Shown here in pieces: positions 1 to 13,465 of a stretch of 64,000 bases of DNA. The notes beneath the pieces were generated by a model. It ran no database searches. It saw nothing but the letters and a program-made list of their open reading frames with translations, and had not been told where the DNA came from. A program made the translations under genes and the position numbers. Source of the DNA: Avena insularis (Eukaryota; Streptophyta; Magnoliopsida; Poales; Poaceae). The stretch spans positions 537,896,682 through 537,960,681 of the forward strand of contig CM042684.1 of assembly GCA_023614405.1 (NCBI GenBank), in the 5' to 3' direction. Within the stretch, counting starts at the first letter, position 1; each line of letters opens with the position of its first letter.

Positions 1-5
1 TCGCT

Positions 6-3000
6 GTTTTGGCGCTTTATGGCCATTTTCATGAGCTACTAACCATTGTTTTGGTTGTGCTAGGACGATTTAAAATGAGCATAAAACCCGATACGATGCT
101 TGAGAGTCATCACTAAAAACTTGTCATTTTCACTCTTTATGGATGTTTTCATGAGCTATTGCCCACGGTTTTGGGGTCTGAGGGCGATTTACAATGACCA
201 TAAGACCCGATACAAGTTTGAGATTTATGACCAAAAACTCGCCATTTTCGTGCTTTATGGCCATGTTCAGGAGCTATTGACGATAGTTTTGGGGTTCTAT
301 GGCGATTCACAACGATCGTAAGACTACATGTTTGTGAGTTATGACCAAAAATTCATCATTTCCGTGCTTTATGGCCGTTATCATGAGCTATTGCCCATAG
401 TTTTGGGTTCTAGGGAGATTTAAAACGACCGTAAGACTAGATACATGTTTGAGAGTTATGACAAAAAAACGTCGTTTTCGCGCTTTATGGCCATTTTCAT
501 GAGCTATTACCCATTGTTTTTGGCTTCTTGGGCGAATTACAACGACCGTAAGACCCAATACATGTTTCAGATTTATGACTAAAAACTCGCTGTTTTGGCG
601 CTTTATGGCCATTTTCATGAGCTACTAACCATAGTTTTGGTTGTGCTAGGAAGATTTAAAATGAGCATAAAATCCGATACAATGCTTGAGAGTCATGACC
701 AAAAACTCGCCGTTTTCACTCTTTATGGACGTTTTCATGAGTTATTGCCCACGGTTTTGGTGTTTGAGGGCGATTTACAACGACCATAAGACCCGATACA
801 CGTTTGAGATTTAGGACGAAAAACTCGTCGTTTTCGCGCTTTATGGCCATGTTCATGAGCTATTAACCATAGTTTTGGGGTTCTATGGCGATTCACAACG
901 ACCGTAAGACTTGATACATGTTTGAGAGTTATGACCAAAAAATCATCGTTTTCGTGCTTTATGGCCGTTTTCATGAGCTATTGCCCATAGTTTAAGGCTT
1001 CTTTGGCGATTTACAACGACCGTAAGAACAAATACATGTTTGAGATTTATGACCAAAAACTCGCCCTTTTTGCGCTTTATGGCCATTTTCATGAGCTATT
1101 GACCATAGTTTTGGGGTTCTAGGACGATTTACAATGAGCGTAAGACCCGATACAATGCTTGAGAGTTATCACCAAAAACTTGTCGTTTTCACTCTTTATG
1201 GATGTTTTCATGAGCTATTGCCCACAGTTTTGGGGTTTGAGGGCGATTTACAATGACCATAAGACCCGATACAAGTTTGAGATTTATGACCAAAAACTCG
1301 CCGTTTTCGTGCTTTATGGCCATGTTCATGAGCTATTGACGATAGTTTTGGGGTTCTATGGCGATTCACAACGATCGTAAGACTACATGTTTGTGAGTTA
1401 TGACCAAAAATTCATCATTTCCGTGCTTTATGGCCGTTTTCATGAGCTATTGCCCATAGTTTTGGGTTCTAGGGAGATTTAAAACGGCCGTAAGACTAGA
1501 TACATGTTTGAGAGTTATGACAAAAAAACGTCGTTTTCGCGCTTTATGGCCATTTTCATGAGCTATTACCCATTGTTTTTGGCTTCTTGGGCGATTTACA
1601 ACGACCGTATGACCCAATACATGCTTGAGATTTATGACTAAAAACTCGCTGTTTTGGCGCTTTATGGCCATTTTCATGAGCTACTAACCATAGTTTTGGT
1701 TGTGCTAGGAAGATTTAAAATGAGCATAAAATCCGATACAATGCTTGAGAGTCATGACCAAAAACTCGTTGTTTTCACTCTTCATGGACGTTTTCATGAG
1801 TTATTGCCCACGGTTTTGGTCTTTGAGCGCGATTTACAACGACCATAAGACCCGATACACGTTTGAGATTTAGGACCAAAAATTCATCGTTTTCGCGCTT
1901 TATGGCCATGTTCATGAGCTATTAACCATAGTTTTGGGGTTCTATGGCGATTCACAACGACCGTAAGACTTGATACATGTTTGAGAGTTATGACCAAAAA
2001 ATCATCGTTTTCGTGCTTTATGGCCGTTTTCATGAGCTATTGCCCATAGTTTTAGGCTTCTTTGGCGATTTAGAACGACCGTAAGAATAAATACATGTTT
2101 GAGATTTATGACCAAAAACTCGCCCTTTTTGCGCTTTATGGCCATTTTCATGAGCTATTGACCATAGTTTTGGGGTTCTAGGGCGATTTACAAGGAGCAT
2201 AAGACCTGATACAATGCTTGAGAGTTATCACAAAATACTTGTCATTTTTGCTCTTTATTTCCGTTTTCATGAGCAATAGCCCATAGTTTTGGGGTTCGAG
2301 GGCGAGTTACAACGACCGTAAGATCTAATACATGTTTGAGGTTTATGACCAAAAACTCGTCGTTTTCATGCTTTATGGCCATGTTCATGAGCTATTGCCC
2401 ATATTTTTGGGTTCTAGGGAGATTTAAAACAATAGTAAGACTAGATACATGTTTGAGAGTTATGAAAATAATTCGTCGTTTTCGCGCTTTATGGCCATTT
2501 TCATGAGCTATTGCCCATTGTTTTGATCTTCTTGGGAGATTTACGACGACCGTAAGACCCAATAAATGATTGAGATTTATGACTAAAAACTCGCTGTTTT
2601 GGCGCTTTATGGCCATTTTCATGAGCTACTAACCATAGTTTTGGTTGTGCTAGGACGATTTAAAATGAGCATAAAACCCGATACGATGCTTGAGAGTCAT
2701 CACTAAAAACTTGTCATTTTCACTCTTTATGGATGTTTTCATGAGCTATTGCCCATGGTTTTGAGGTTTGAGGGCGATTTACAATGACCATAAGACCCGA
2801 TACAAGTTTGAGATTTATGACCAAAAACTCGTCGTTTTCGTGCTTTATGGCCATGTTCATGAGCTATTGACGATAGTTTTGGGGTTCTATGGCGATTCAC
2901 AACGATCATAAGACTACATGTTTGTGAGTTATGACCAAAAATTCATCATTTCCGTGCTTTATGGCCGTTTTCATGAGCTATTGCCCATAGTTTTGGGTTC

Positions 3001-6000
3001 TAGGGAGATTTAAAACGACCGTAAGACTAGATACATGTTTGAGAGTTATGACAAAAAAAGTCGTTGTTTTCGCGCTTTATGGCCATTTTCATGAGCTATT
3101 GCCCATTGTTTTGGGCTTATTGGACGATTTACAACGATCGTAAGACCCAATACATGTTTGAGATTTATGACTAAAAACTCGCTGTTTTGGCGCTTTATGG
3201 CCATTTTCATGACCTACTAACCATAATTTTGGTTGTGCTACGACGATTTAAAATGAGCATAAAACCCGATACGATGCTTGAGAGTCATCACTAAAAACTT
3301 GTCATTTTCACTCTTTATGGATGTTTTCATGAGCTATTGCCCACGGTTTTGGGGTTTGAGGGCGATTTACAATGACCATAAGACCCGATACAAGTTTGAG
3401 ATTTATGACCAAAAACTCGCCGTTTTCGTGCTTTATGGCCATGTTCATGAGCTATTGACGATAGTTTTGGGGTTCTATGGCGATGCACAATGATCGTAAG
3501 ACTACATGTTTGTGAGTTATGACCAAAAATTCATCATTTCCGTGCTTTATGGCCGTTTTCATGAGCTATTGCCCATAGTTTTAGGTTCTAGGGAGATTTA
3601 AAACGACCATAAGACTAGATACATGTTTGAGAGTTATGACAAAAAACCGTCGTTTTCGCGCTTTATGGCAATTTTCATGAGCTATTACCCATTGTTTTTG
3701 GCTTCTTGGGTGATTTACAACGACCGTAAGACCCAATACATATTTGAGATTTATGACTAAAAACTCGATGTTTTGGCGCTTTATGGCCATTTTCATGAGC
3801 TACTAACCATAGTTTTGGTTGTGCTAGGAAGATTTAAAATGAGCATAAAATCCGATACAATGCTTGAGAGTCATGACCAAAAACTCGTCGTTTTCACTCT
3901 TTATGGACGTTTTCATGAGTTATTGCCCACGGTTTTGGTGTTTGAGGGCGATTTACAATGACCATAAGACCCGATACAAGTTAGAGATTTAGGACCAAAA
4001 ACTCGCTGTTTTCGCGCTTTATGGCCATGTTCATGAGCTATTAACCATAGTTTTTGGGTTCTATGGCGATTCACAACGATCGTAAGACTAGATACATGTT
4101 TGAGAGTTATGACCAAAAAATCATCGTTTTCGTGCTTTATGGCCGTTTTCATGAGCTATTGCCCATAGTTTTGGTCTTCTTGGGCAATTTACAATGAGTG
4201 TAAGACAAAATACATGTTTGAGATTTATGACCAAAAACTCGCCCTTTTTGCGCTTTATGGCCATTTTCATGAGCTATTGACCATGGTTTTGGGGTTCAAG
4301 GACGATTTACAACGAGCGTAAGACCCGATACAATGCTTGAGAGTTATCACCAAAAACTTGTCGTTTTCACTCTTTATGGATGTTTTCATGAGCTATTGCC
4401 CACGGTTTTGGGGTTTGAGGGCGATTTACAATGACCATAAGACCCGATACAAGTTTGAGATTTATGACCAAAAACTCGCCGTTTTCGTGCTTTATGGCCA
4501 TGTTCATGAGCTATTGACGATAGTTTTGGGGTTCTATGGCGATTCACAACGATCGTAAGACTACATGTTTGTGAGTTATGACCAAAAATTCATCATTTCC
4601 GTGCTTTATGGCCGTTTTCATGAGCTATTGCCCATAGTTTTGGGTTCTAGGGAGATTTAAAACGGCCGTAAGACTAGATACATGTTTGAGAGTTATGACA
4701 AAAAAAAACGTCGTTTTCGCGCTTTATGGCCATTTTCATGAGCTATTACCCATTGTTTTTGGCTTCTTGGGCGATTTACAACGACCGTAAGACCCAATAC
4801 ATGTTTGAGATTTATGACTAAAAACTCGTTGTTTTGGCGCTTTATGGCCATTTTCATGAGCTACTAACCATAGTTTTGGTTATGCTAGGAAGATTTAAAA
4901 TGAGCATAAAATCCGATACAATGCTTGATAGTCATGACCAAAAACTCGTCGTTTTCACTCTTTATGGACGTTTTCATGAGTTATTGCCCACGGTTTTGGT
5001 GTTTTAGGGCGATTTACAACGACCATAAGACCCGATACACGTTTGAGATTTAGGACCAAAAACTCGTCGTTTTCACGCTTTATGGCCATGTTCATGAGCT
5101 ATTAACCATAGTTTTGGGGTTCTATGGCGATTCACAACGACCGTAAGACTTGATACATGTTTGAGAGTTATGACCAAAAAATCATCGTTTTCGTGCTTTA
5201 TGGCCGTTTTCATGAGCTATTGCCCATAGTTTTAGGCTTCTTTGGCGATTTACAACGACCGTAAGAACAAATACATGTTTGAGATTTATGACCAAAAACT
5301 CGCCCTTTTGCGCTTATGGCCATTTTCATGAGCTATTGACCATAGTTTTGGGGTTCTAGGGCGATTTACAAGGACCATAAGACCTGATACAATGCTTGAG
5401 AGTTATCACAAAAAACTTGTCATTTTTGCTCTTTATTTCCGTTTTCATGAGCAATAGCCCATAGTTTTGGGGTTCGAGGGCGAGTTACAACGACCGTAAG
5501 ATCTAATACATGTTTGAGATTTATGACCAAAAACTCGTCGTTTTCATGCTTTATGGCCATGTTCATGAGCTATTGCCCATATTTTTGGGTTCTAGGGAGA
5601 TTTAAAACGATCGTAAGACTAGATACATGTTTGAGAGTTATGACAAAAAATTCGTCGTTTTCACGCTTTATGGCCATTTTCATGAGCTATTGCCCATTGT
5701 TTTGGTCTTCTTGTGAGATTTACAACGACCGTAAGACCAAATACATGTTTGAGATTTATAACTAAAAACTCGTTGTTTTGGCGCTTTACGGCCATTTTCA
5801 TGAGCTACTAACCATAGTGTTGGTTGTGCTAGGGCGATTTAAAATGAGCATAAAACCCGATACGATGCTTGAGAGTCATCACTAAAAACTTGTCATTTTC
5901 ACTATTTATGGATGTTTTCATGAGCTATTGCCCACAGTTTTGGGGTTTGAGGGCGATTTACAATGACCATAAGACCCGATACAAGTTTGAGATTTATGAC

Positions 6001-6363
6001 CAAAAACTCGTCGTTTTCGTGCATTATGGCCATGTTCATGAGCTATTGACGATAGTTTTGGGGTTCTATGGCGATTCACAACGATCGTAAGACTACATGT
6101 TTGTGAGTTATGACCAAAAATTCAACATTTCCGTGCTTTATGGCCGTTTTCATGAGCTATTGCCCATAGTTTTGGGTTCTAGGGAGATTTAAAACGACCG
6201 TAAGACTAGATACATGTTTGAGAGTTATGACAAAAAAATTCGTTGTTTTCGCGCTTTATGGCCATTTTCATGAGCTATTGCCCATTGTTTTGGGCTTATT
6301 GGACGATTTACAACGACCGTAAGACCCAATACATGTCTGAGATTTATGACTAAAAACTCGCTG
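6..6363. repeat. Two tandem copies of a 27-monomer (about 3,179-bp) super-repeat
   Basis: Type A anchors at 6, 593, 1652, 2597 and 3185 give unit sizes 5, 9, 8 and 5 monomers. The next four anchors after 3185 (3771, 4832, 5776, 6364) give the order 5, 9, 8, 5 again. Both periods are 3,179 bp. Private variants recur at this offset: the F monomer reading CTCTTTATTTCCG at about 2255 and about 5430, and GGCGAGTTACAACG at about 2300 and about 5480. The 9-mers read A B C D E B C (D/G) H and the 5-mers A B C (D/G) H, where D/G is a monomer with a D head and a G tail. Confidence 0.85.
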
Positions 6364-9300
6364 TTTTGGCGCTTTATGGCCATTTTCATGACCTACTAAC
6401 CATAGTTTTGGTTGTGCTAGGACGATTTAAAATGAGCATAAAACCCGATACGATGCTTGAGAGTCATCACTAAAAACTTGTCATTTTCACTCTTTATGGA
6501 TATTTTCATGAGCTATTGCCCACGGTTTTGGGGTTTGAGGGCGATTTACAATGACCATAAGACCCGATACAAGTTTGAGATTTATGACCAAAAACTCGCC
6601 GTTTTCGTGCTTTATGGCCATGTTCATGAGCTATTGACGATAGTTTTGGGGTTCTATGGCGATGCACAACGATCGTAAGACTACATGTTTGTGAGTTATG
6701 ACCAAAAATTCATCATTTCCGTGCTTTATGGCCGTTTTCATGAGCTATTGCCCATAGTTTTGGGTTCTAGGGAGATTTAAAACGACCATAAGACTAGATA
6801 CATGTTTGAGAGTTATGACAAAAAAAACGTCGTTTTCGCGCTTTATGGCCATTTTCATGAGCTATTACCCATTGTTTTTGGCTTCTTGGGCGATTTACAA
6901 CGACCATAAGACCCAATACATATTTGTGATTTATGACTAAAAACTCGATGTTTTGGCGCTTTAGGGCCATTTTCATGAGCTACTAACCATAGTTTTGGTT
7001 GTGCTAGATAGATTTAAAATGAGCATAAAATCCGATACAATGCTTGAGAGTCATGACCAAAAACTCGTCGTTTTCACTCTTTATGAACATTTTCATGAGT
7101 TATTGCCCACGGTTTTGGTGTTTGAGGGCGATTTACAACAACCATAAGACCCGATACACGTTTGAGATTTAGGACCAAAAACTCACCGTTTTCGCGCTTT
7201 ATGGCCATGTTCATGAGCTATTAACCATAGTTTTTGGGTTCTATGGCGATTCACAACGATCGTAAGAGTAGATATATGTTTGAGAGTTATGACCAAAAAA
7301 TCATCGTTTTCGTGCTTTATGGCCGTTTTCATGAGCTATTGCCCATAGTTTTGGGCTTCTTGGGCAATTTACAATGATTGTAAGACCAAATACATGTTTG
7401 AGATTTATGACCAAAAACTCGCCCTTTTTGCGCTTATGGCCATTTTCATGAGCTATTGACCATAGTTTTGGGGTTCTAGGGCGATTTACAAGGACCATAA
7501 GACCTGATACAATGCTTGAGAGTTATCACAAAAAACTTGTCATTTTTGCTCTTTATTTCCGTTTTCATGAGCAATAGCCCATAGTTTTGGGGTTCGAGGG
7601 CGATTTACAACGACCGTAAGACCTAATACATGTTTGAGATTTATGACCAAAAACTCGTCGTTTTCATGCTTTATGGCCATGTTCATGAGCTATTGCCCAT
7701 AGTTTTGGGTTCTAGGGAGATTTAAAACGACCGTAAGACTAGATACATGTTTGAGAGTTATGAAAAAAAATTCATCGTTTTCGCGCTTTATGGCCATTTT
7801 CATGAGCTATTGCCCATTGTTTTGGTCTTCTTGGGCGATTTACAACGACCGTAAGACCCAATACATGTTTGAGATTTATGACTAAAAACTCGCTGTTTTG
7901 GCGCTTTATGGCCATTTTCATGAGCTACTAACCATAGTTTTGGCTGTGCTAGGACGATTTAAAATGAGCATAAAACCCGATACGATGCTTGAGAGTCATC
8001 ACTAAAAACTTGTCATTTTCACTATTTATGGATGTTTTCATGAGCTATTGCCCACAGTTTTGGGGTTTGAGGGCGATTTACAATGACCATAAGACCCGAT
8101 ACAAGTTTGAGATTTATGACCAAAAACTCGTCGTTTTCGTGCATTATGGCCATGTTCATGAGCTATTGACGATAGTTTTGGGGTTCTATGGCGATTCACA
8201 ACGATCGTAAGACTACATGTTTGTGAGTTATGACCAAAAATTCAACATTTCCGTGCTTTATGGCCGTTTTCATGAGCTATTGCCCATAGTTTTGGGTTCT
8301 AGGGAGATTTAAAACGACCGTAAGACTAGATACATGTTTGAGATTTATGACAAAAAAATTCGTTGTTTTCGCGCTTTATGGCCATTTTCATGAGCTATTG
8401 CCCATTGTTTTGGGCTTATTGGACGATTTACAACGACCGTAAGACCCAATACATGTCTGAGATTTATGACTAAAAACTCGCTGTTTTGGCGCTTTATGGC
8501 CATTTTCATGACCTACTAACCATAGTTTTGGTTGTGCTAGGACGATTTAAAATGAGCATAAAACCCGATACGATGCTTGAGAGTCATCACTAAAAACTTG
8601 TCATTTTCACTCTTTATGGATATTTTCATGAGCTATTGCCCACGGTTTTGGGGTTTGAGGGCGATTTACAATGACCATAAGACCCGATACAAGTTTGAGA
8701 TTTATGACCAAAAACTTCATTTTTTAGGTGCTTTATGGCCATGTTCATGAGCTATTGGCGATAGTTTTGGGGTTCTATATGATGCACAACGATCGTGAAG
8801 ACTACATGTTTGTGAGTTATGACCAAAATTCATCATTTTGCTTTATGGCCGTTTTCATGAGCTATTGCCCATAGTTTTGGGTTCTAGGGAGATTTAAAAC
8901 GACCATAAGACTAGATACATGTTTGAGAGTTATGACAAAAAAAACGTCATTTTCGCGCTTTATGGCCATTTTCATGAGCTATTACCCATTGTTTTTGGCT
9001 TCTTGGGCGATTTACAACGACCATAAGACCCAATACATATTTGTGATTTATGACTAAAAACTCGATGTTTTGGCGCTTTAGGGCCATTTTCATGAGCTAC
9101 TAACCATAGTTTTGGTTGTGCTAGATAGATTTAAAATGAGCATAAAATCCGATACAATGCTTGAGAGTCATGACCAAAAACTCGTCGTTTTCACTCTTTA
9201 TGAACATTTTCATGAGTTATTGCCCACGGTTTTGGTGTTTGAGGGCGATTTACAACAACCATAAGACCCGATACACGTTTGAGATTTAGGACCAAAAACT

Positions 9301-10012
9301 CACCGTTTTCGCGCTTTATGGCCATGTTCATGAGCTATTAACCATAGTTTTTGGGTTCTATGGCGATTCACAACGATCGTAAGAGTAGATATATGTTTGA
9401 GAGTTATGACCAAAAAATCATCGTTTTCGTGCTTTATGGCCGTTTTCATGAGCTATTGCCCATAGTTTTGGGCTTCTTGGGCAATTTACAATGATTGTAA
9501 GACCAAATACATGTTTGAGATTTATGACCAAAAACTCGCCCTTTTTGCGCTTTATGGCCATTTTCATGATCTATTGACCAATGTTTTGGTGTTCTAGGAC
9601 GATTTACAACGAGCGTAAAACCCGATACAATGCTTGAGAGTTATCACCAAAAACTTGTCGTTTTCGCCTTTTATGTCTGTTTTCATGAGCAATAGCCCAC
9701 AGTTTTAGGGTTCGAGGGTGATTTACAACGATGGTAAGACCTAATACATATTTGAGATTTATGACCAAAAACTTGTCATTTTCATGCTTTATGGCCAAGT
9801 TCATGAGCTATTCCCCATAGTTTTGGGTTCTAGGGAGATTTAAAACGCCCGTAAGACTAGATACATGTTCGAGAGATATGAAAAAAAATCGTCGTTTTCG
9901 CGCTTTATGGCTATTTTCATGAGCTATTGCCCATCGGTTTGGGCTTCTTGGGCGATTTACAACGACCGTAAGACCCAATACATGTTTGAGATTTATGACT
10001 AAAAACTCCCTG
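5776..10012. repeat. Two tandem copies of an 18-monomer (about 2,120-bp) super-repeat
   Basis: Anchors 5776, 6364, 6951 and 7896 give 5, 5 and 8 monomers (2,120 bp). Anchors 7896, 8484, 9068 and 10013 give 5, 5 and 8 again (2,117 bp). Matching private changes support a recent segmental duplication. The variants GTGCATTATGGCC (about 6020 and 8140) and TTCAACATTTCCG (about 6121 and 8241) occur in both copies. A few differences lie near 8710-8840, where the second copy has small insertions and deletions. The block overlaps the last 8-mer and 5-mer of the preceding 27-monomer repeat, so the two duplications are nested. Confidence 0.85.
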
Positions 10013-12976
10013 TTTTGGCGCTTTATGGCCATTTTCATGAGCTACTAACCATAGTTTTGGTTGTGCTAGGGCGATTTAAAATCAGCATAAAACCCAATCC
10101 AATGCTTGAGAGTCATGACCAAAAACTTGTCATTTTTACTCTTTATGGATGTTTTCATGAGCTATTGTTCACGGTTTTGGGGTTAGAGGGGGATTTACAA
10201 TGACCATAAGACCCGATACATGTTTGACATTTATGACCAAAAACTCGTCGTTTTCGCGCTTTATGGCCGTGTTCATGAGCTATTAACCATAGTTCTGGGG
10301 ATCTATGGCGATTCACAACGACCGTAAGACTAGATACATGTTTGAGAGTTATGACCAAAAATTCATCATTTCCGTGCTTTATGGCCGTTTTTATGAGCTA
10401 TTGCCCATAGTTTTGGGCTTCTTGGGCGATTTATAACGACCGTAAGACCAAATACATGTTTGAGATTTATGACCAAAAACTCGCACCTTTTGTGCTTTAT
10501 GGCCATTTTCATGAGCTATTGACCATAATTTTGGGGTTCTAGGGCGATTTACAACGAGCACAAGACCCGATACAATGTTTGAGACTTATGACCAAAAACT
10601 TGTCGGTTTCGCTCTTTTTGTATGTTTTCATGACCAATAGCCAACAGTTTTGGGGTTCGAGGGCGATTTACAATGACCGTAAGACCTAATACATGTTTGA
10701 GATTTATGACCAAAAACTCGTCGATTTCATGCTTTATGGCCATGTTCATGAGCTATTGCCTATAATTTTGGGTTCTAGGGAGATTTTAAATGACCGTAAG
10801 ACTATATACATGTTTTAGAGTTATGACAAAAAATTCATCGTTTTTGCGCTTTATGGCCATTTTCATGAGCTATTGCCCATTGTTTTGGGCTTCTTGGGCG
10901 ATTTACAACGACCGTACGACCCAATACATGTTTGAGATTTATGACTAAAAACTCGCTGTTTTGGCGCTTTATGCCCATTTTCATGAGCTACTAACCATAG
11001 ATTTGGTTGTTCTAGGGCGATTTAAAATGAGCATAAAACCCAATACAATGCTTGAGAGTCATGACCAAAACCTCGTCGTTTTGCTCTTTATGGACGTTTT
11101 CATGAGGTATTGCCCACGGTTTTGTGGTTCGAGGGCGATTTACAACGACCATAAGACCCGATACATGTTTGAGATTTATGACCAAAACTTGTCGTTTTCA
11201 TGCTTTATGGCCATGTTCATGAGCTATTGCCCATAGTTTTGGGTTCTAGGGAGATTTAAAACGACCATAAGACTAGATACATGTTTGAGAGTTATGACAA
11301 AACATCGTCATTTTCGCGCTTTGTGGCCGTTTTCATGAGCTATTGCCCATTGTCTTGGGCTTCTTGGGCGATTTACAACGACCATAAGACCCAATACAAG
11401 TTTGAGATTTATGACTAAAAACTCGTTGTTTTGGCGCTTGATGGCCATTTTCATGAGCTACTAACCATAGTTTTGGTTGTGCTAGGGCGATTTAAAATGA
11501 GCAGAAAACCCGATACAATGCTTGAGAGTCATGACCAAAAACTTGTCATTTTCACTCTTTATGGATGTTTTCATGAGCTATTGCCCACGGTTTTGGGGTT
11601 TGAGGGCGATTTACAATGACCATAAGACCCGATACATGTTTGAGATTTATGACCAAAAACTCGTCGTTTTCGTGCTTTATGGCCATGTTCATGAGCTATT
11701 AACCATAGTTTTGGGGTTCTATGGCGATTCTCAACGACCGTAAGACTAGATACATGTATGAGACTTATGACCAAAAATTCATCATTTTCGTGCTTTATGG
11801 CCGTCTTCATGAGCTATTGCCCATAGTTTTGGGCTTCTTGGGCGATTTATAACGACCGTAAGACCAAATACATGTTTGAGATTTATGACCAAAAACTCGG
11901 AATTTTTGTGCTTTATGGCCATTTTCATGAGCTATTGACCATAATTTTGGGGTTCTACGGCGATTTACAATGAGCGTAAGACCCGATACAATGCTTGAGA
12001 GTTATGACCAAAAACTGGTCGTTTTCGCTCTTTATGTATGTTTTCATGAGCAATAGCCAACAGTTTTGGGGTTCGAGAGCGATTTACAACGACCGTAAGA
12101 CCTAATACATGTTTGAGATTTATGACCAAAAACTCGCCGATTTCATGCTTTATGGCCATGTTCATGAGCTATTGCCTATAGTTTTGGATTCTAGGGAGAT
12201 TTAAAACGATCGTAAGAATATATACAGGTTTGAGAGTTATGACAAAAAATTCGTCGTTTTCGCGCTTTATGGCCATTTTCATGAGCTACTAACCATTGTT
12301 TTGGGCTTCTTGGGCGATTTACAATGACCGTAAGACCCAATACATGTTTGAGATTTATGACTAAAAACTCGCTGTTTTGTCAATTTATGGCCATTTTCAT
12401 GAGCTACTAACCATAGTTTTGGTTGTGCTAGGGCAATTGAAAATGAGCATAAAACCCGATACAATGCTTGAGAGTCATGACCAAAAACTCATCGTTTTCA
12501 CTCTTTATGGACGTTTTCATGAGCTATTGACCACGGTTTTGGGGTTTGAGGGCGATTTACAATGACCATAAGACCCGATACTTGTTTGAGATTTATGACC
12601 AAAAACTCGTCATTTTCATGCTTTATGGCCATGTTCATGAGCTATTGCCCATAGTTTTGGGTTCTAGGGAGATTTAAAATGACCATAAGACTAGATACAT
12701 GTTAGAGAGTTTTGACAAAAAATTCGTCCTTTTCGCACTTTATGGCCGTTTTCATGAGCTATTGCCCATAGTTTTGGGCTTCTTGGGTGATTTACAACGA
12801 CCGTAAGACCAAATACATGTTTGAGATTTATGACCAAAAACTCGCTGTTTTGGCGCTTTATGGCCATTTTCATGAGCTACTAACCATAGTTTTGGTTGTG
12901 CTAGGGCGATTTTAAATGAGCATAAAACCTGATACAATATTTGAGAGTCATGACCAAAAACTCGTTGTTTTAACTC
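10013..12976. repeat. Left array, section with 8-mer and 4-mer units next to the retrotransposon
   Basis: Anchors 10013, 10959, 11429, 12375 and 12848 give 8, 4, 8 and 4 monomers. The 4-mers (10959-11428 and 12375-12847) read A B G H: a B tail passes directly into a G monomer at about 11180 and about 12600, so C, D, E and F are missing. The last unit begins at 12848 and is cut inside its B monomer by the retrotransposon at 12976. Confidence 0.8.
12972..12976. repeat. 5-bp target-site duplication, left copy
   Basis: The five bases left of the 5' LTR are AACTC. The undisturbed satellite reads TTTTCACTCTTTATGG here in sister B monomers, so the target was CACTC and this copy has one substitution at its first base. 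The right copy at 25959-25963 is CACTA. A 5-bp duplication is usual for Ty3/Gypsy integrases. Confidence 0.8.
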
Positions 12977-13465
12977 TGACATGGGTATACCCTACAGGTA
13001 CTCGAGCTTGGTATATAGGGTCTAAATACAGTAGAGGCCCACGGTGTCGCCAAGGACCAACTGGAGAGCTCGAGTAACCTACAAACTCTCGATTGCTTGA
13101 AGAACAAGAAGTGGCTAAAGATAGAAAGTTCAAAGGGGAAAACCCTAACCTGTAACCAACTCGACCTGCTACCCGAGACCTAGCCTATCTATATAAAGGC
13201 TAGGAGGGGCAGCGAGAAGGACACACGCAACCCTAGTTTCTACAACCCTCGCCAGATTGCATCTACGCACCAATGTAATCCTCGATTCCTTTGATAATTC
13301 CACGAGCAGACAAGCAGGAGTAGGGACCTCTGCGAGGCCTGAACCTGGGTAAATCTTCGAGTCCCCTGTGTGCTTGTTTATTAGCCGATAGATGTCTCCA
13401 GTGCTCCCTCCTTCTCCAAAACCCAAGTCCATAACAATGGGCATTGATGAGTTAAACCCTCGTCA
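12977..13465 (+). repeat. 5' long terminal repeat
   Basis: 489 bp, starting TGACATGGGTATACCC and ending CCCTCGTCA, matched along its whole length by 25469-25958. A hand comparison gives roughly 35-40 differences plus one 1-bp indel, about 7-8 percent. It holds a TATA box at 13190. The U5 end passes straight into the PBS at 13467. Confidence 0.95.
13190..13197 (+). promoter_or_regulatory. TATA box of the 5' LTR promoter
   Basis: TATATAAA lies 214 bp into the LTR, followed by a G+A-rich leader. The same octamer is kept at 25682 in the 3' LTR. This is the expected position of an RNA polymerase II promoter at the U3/R border. Transcription is inferred, not shown. Confidence 0.7.

Larger units (their letters stand above)
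1..12976. repeat. 118-bp satellite array, left block, with higher-order structure
   Basis: Head-to-tail monomers of about 118 bp fill this block with no unrelated sequence. Eight monomer types recur. A carries GAGCTACTAACCATAG and TTTAAAATGAGCATAAAA. B has TATGGACGTTTTCATGA. C has GAGCTATTAACCATAG and GGTTCTATGGCGATTCACAA. D has AATTCATC or AAATCATC followed by a TTGCCCATAG half. E has CTATTGACCATAG and ACAACGAGCGTAAGACCC. F has GAGCAATAGCCCA. G has TCTAGGGAGATTTAAAAC. H has TTGCCCATTGTTTTGGGCTT or a close variant. The TTTTGGCGC box of type A, used as anchor, falls at about 6, 593, 1652, 2597, 3185, 3771, 4832, 5776, 6364, 6951, 7896, 8484, 9068, 10013, 10959, 11429, 12375 and 12848. The spacings equal 5,9,8,5,5,9,8,5,5,8,5,5,8,8,4,8,4 monomers. 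Left-block type A mostly reads TTGTGCTAGG, whereas the right block mostly reads TTGTTCTAGG. Centromeric, knob or subtelomeric location cannot be told from sequence. Confidence 0.97.

Noticed and set aside
1..12976. CRISPR-like array of regularly spaced repeats
   Set aside because: Repeats are contiguous 118-bp monomers without unique spacers, in a plant sequence context.
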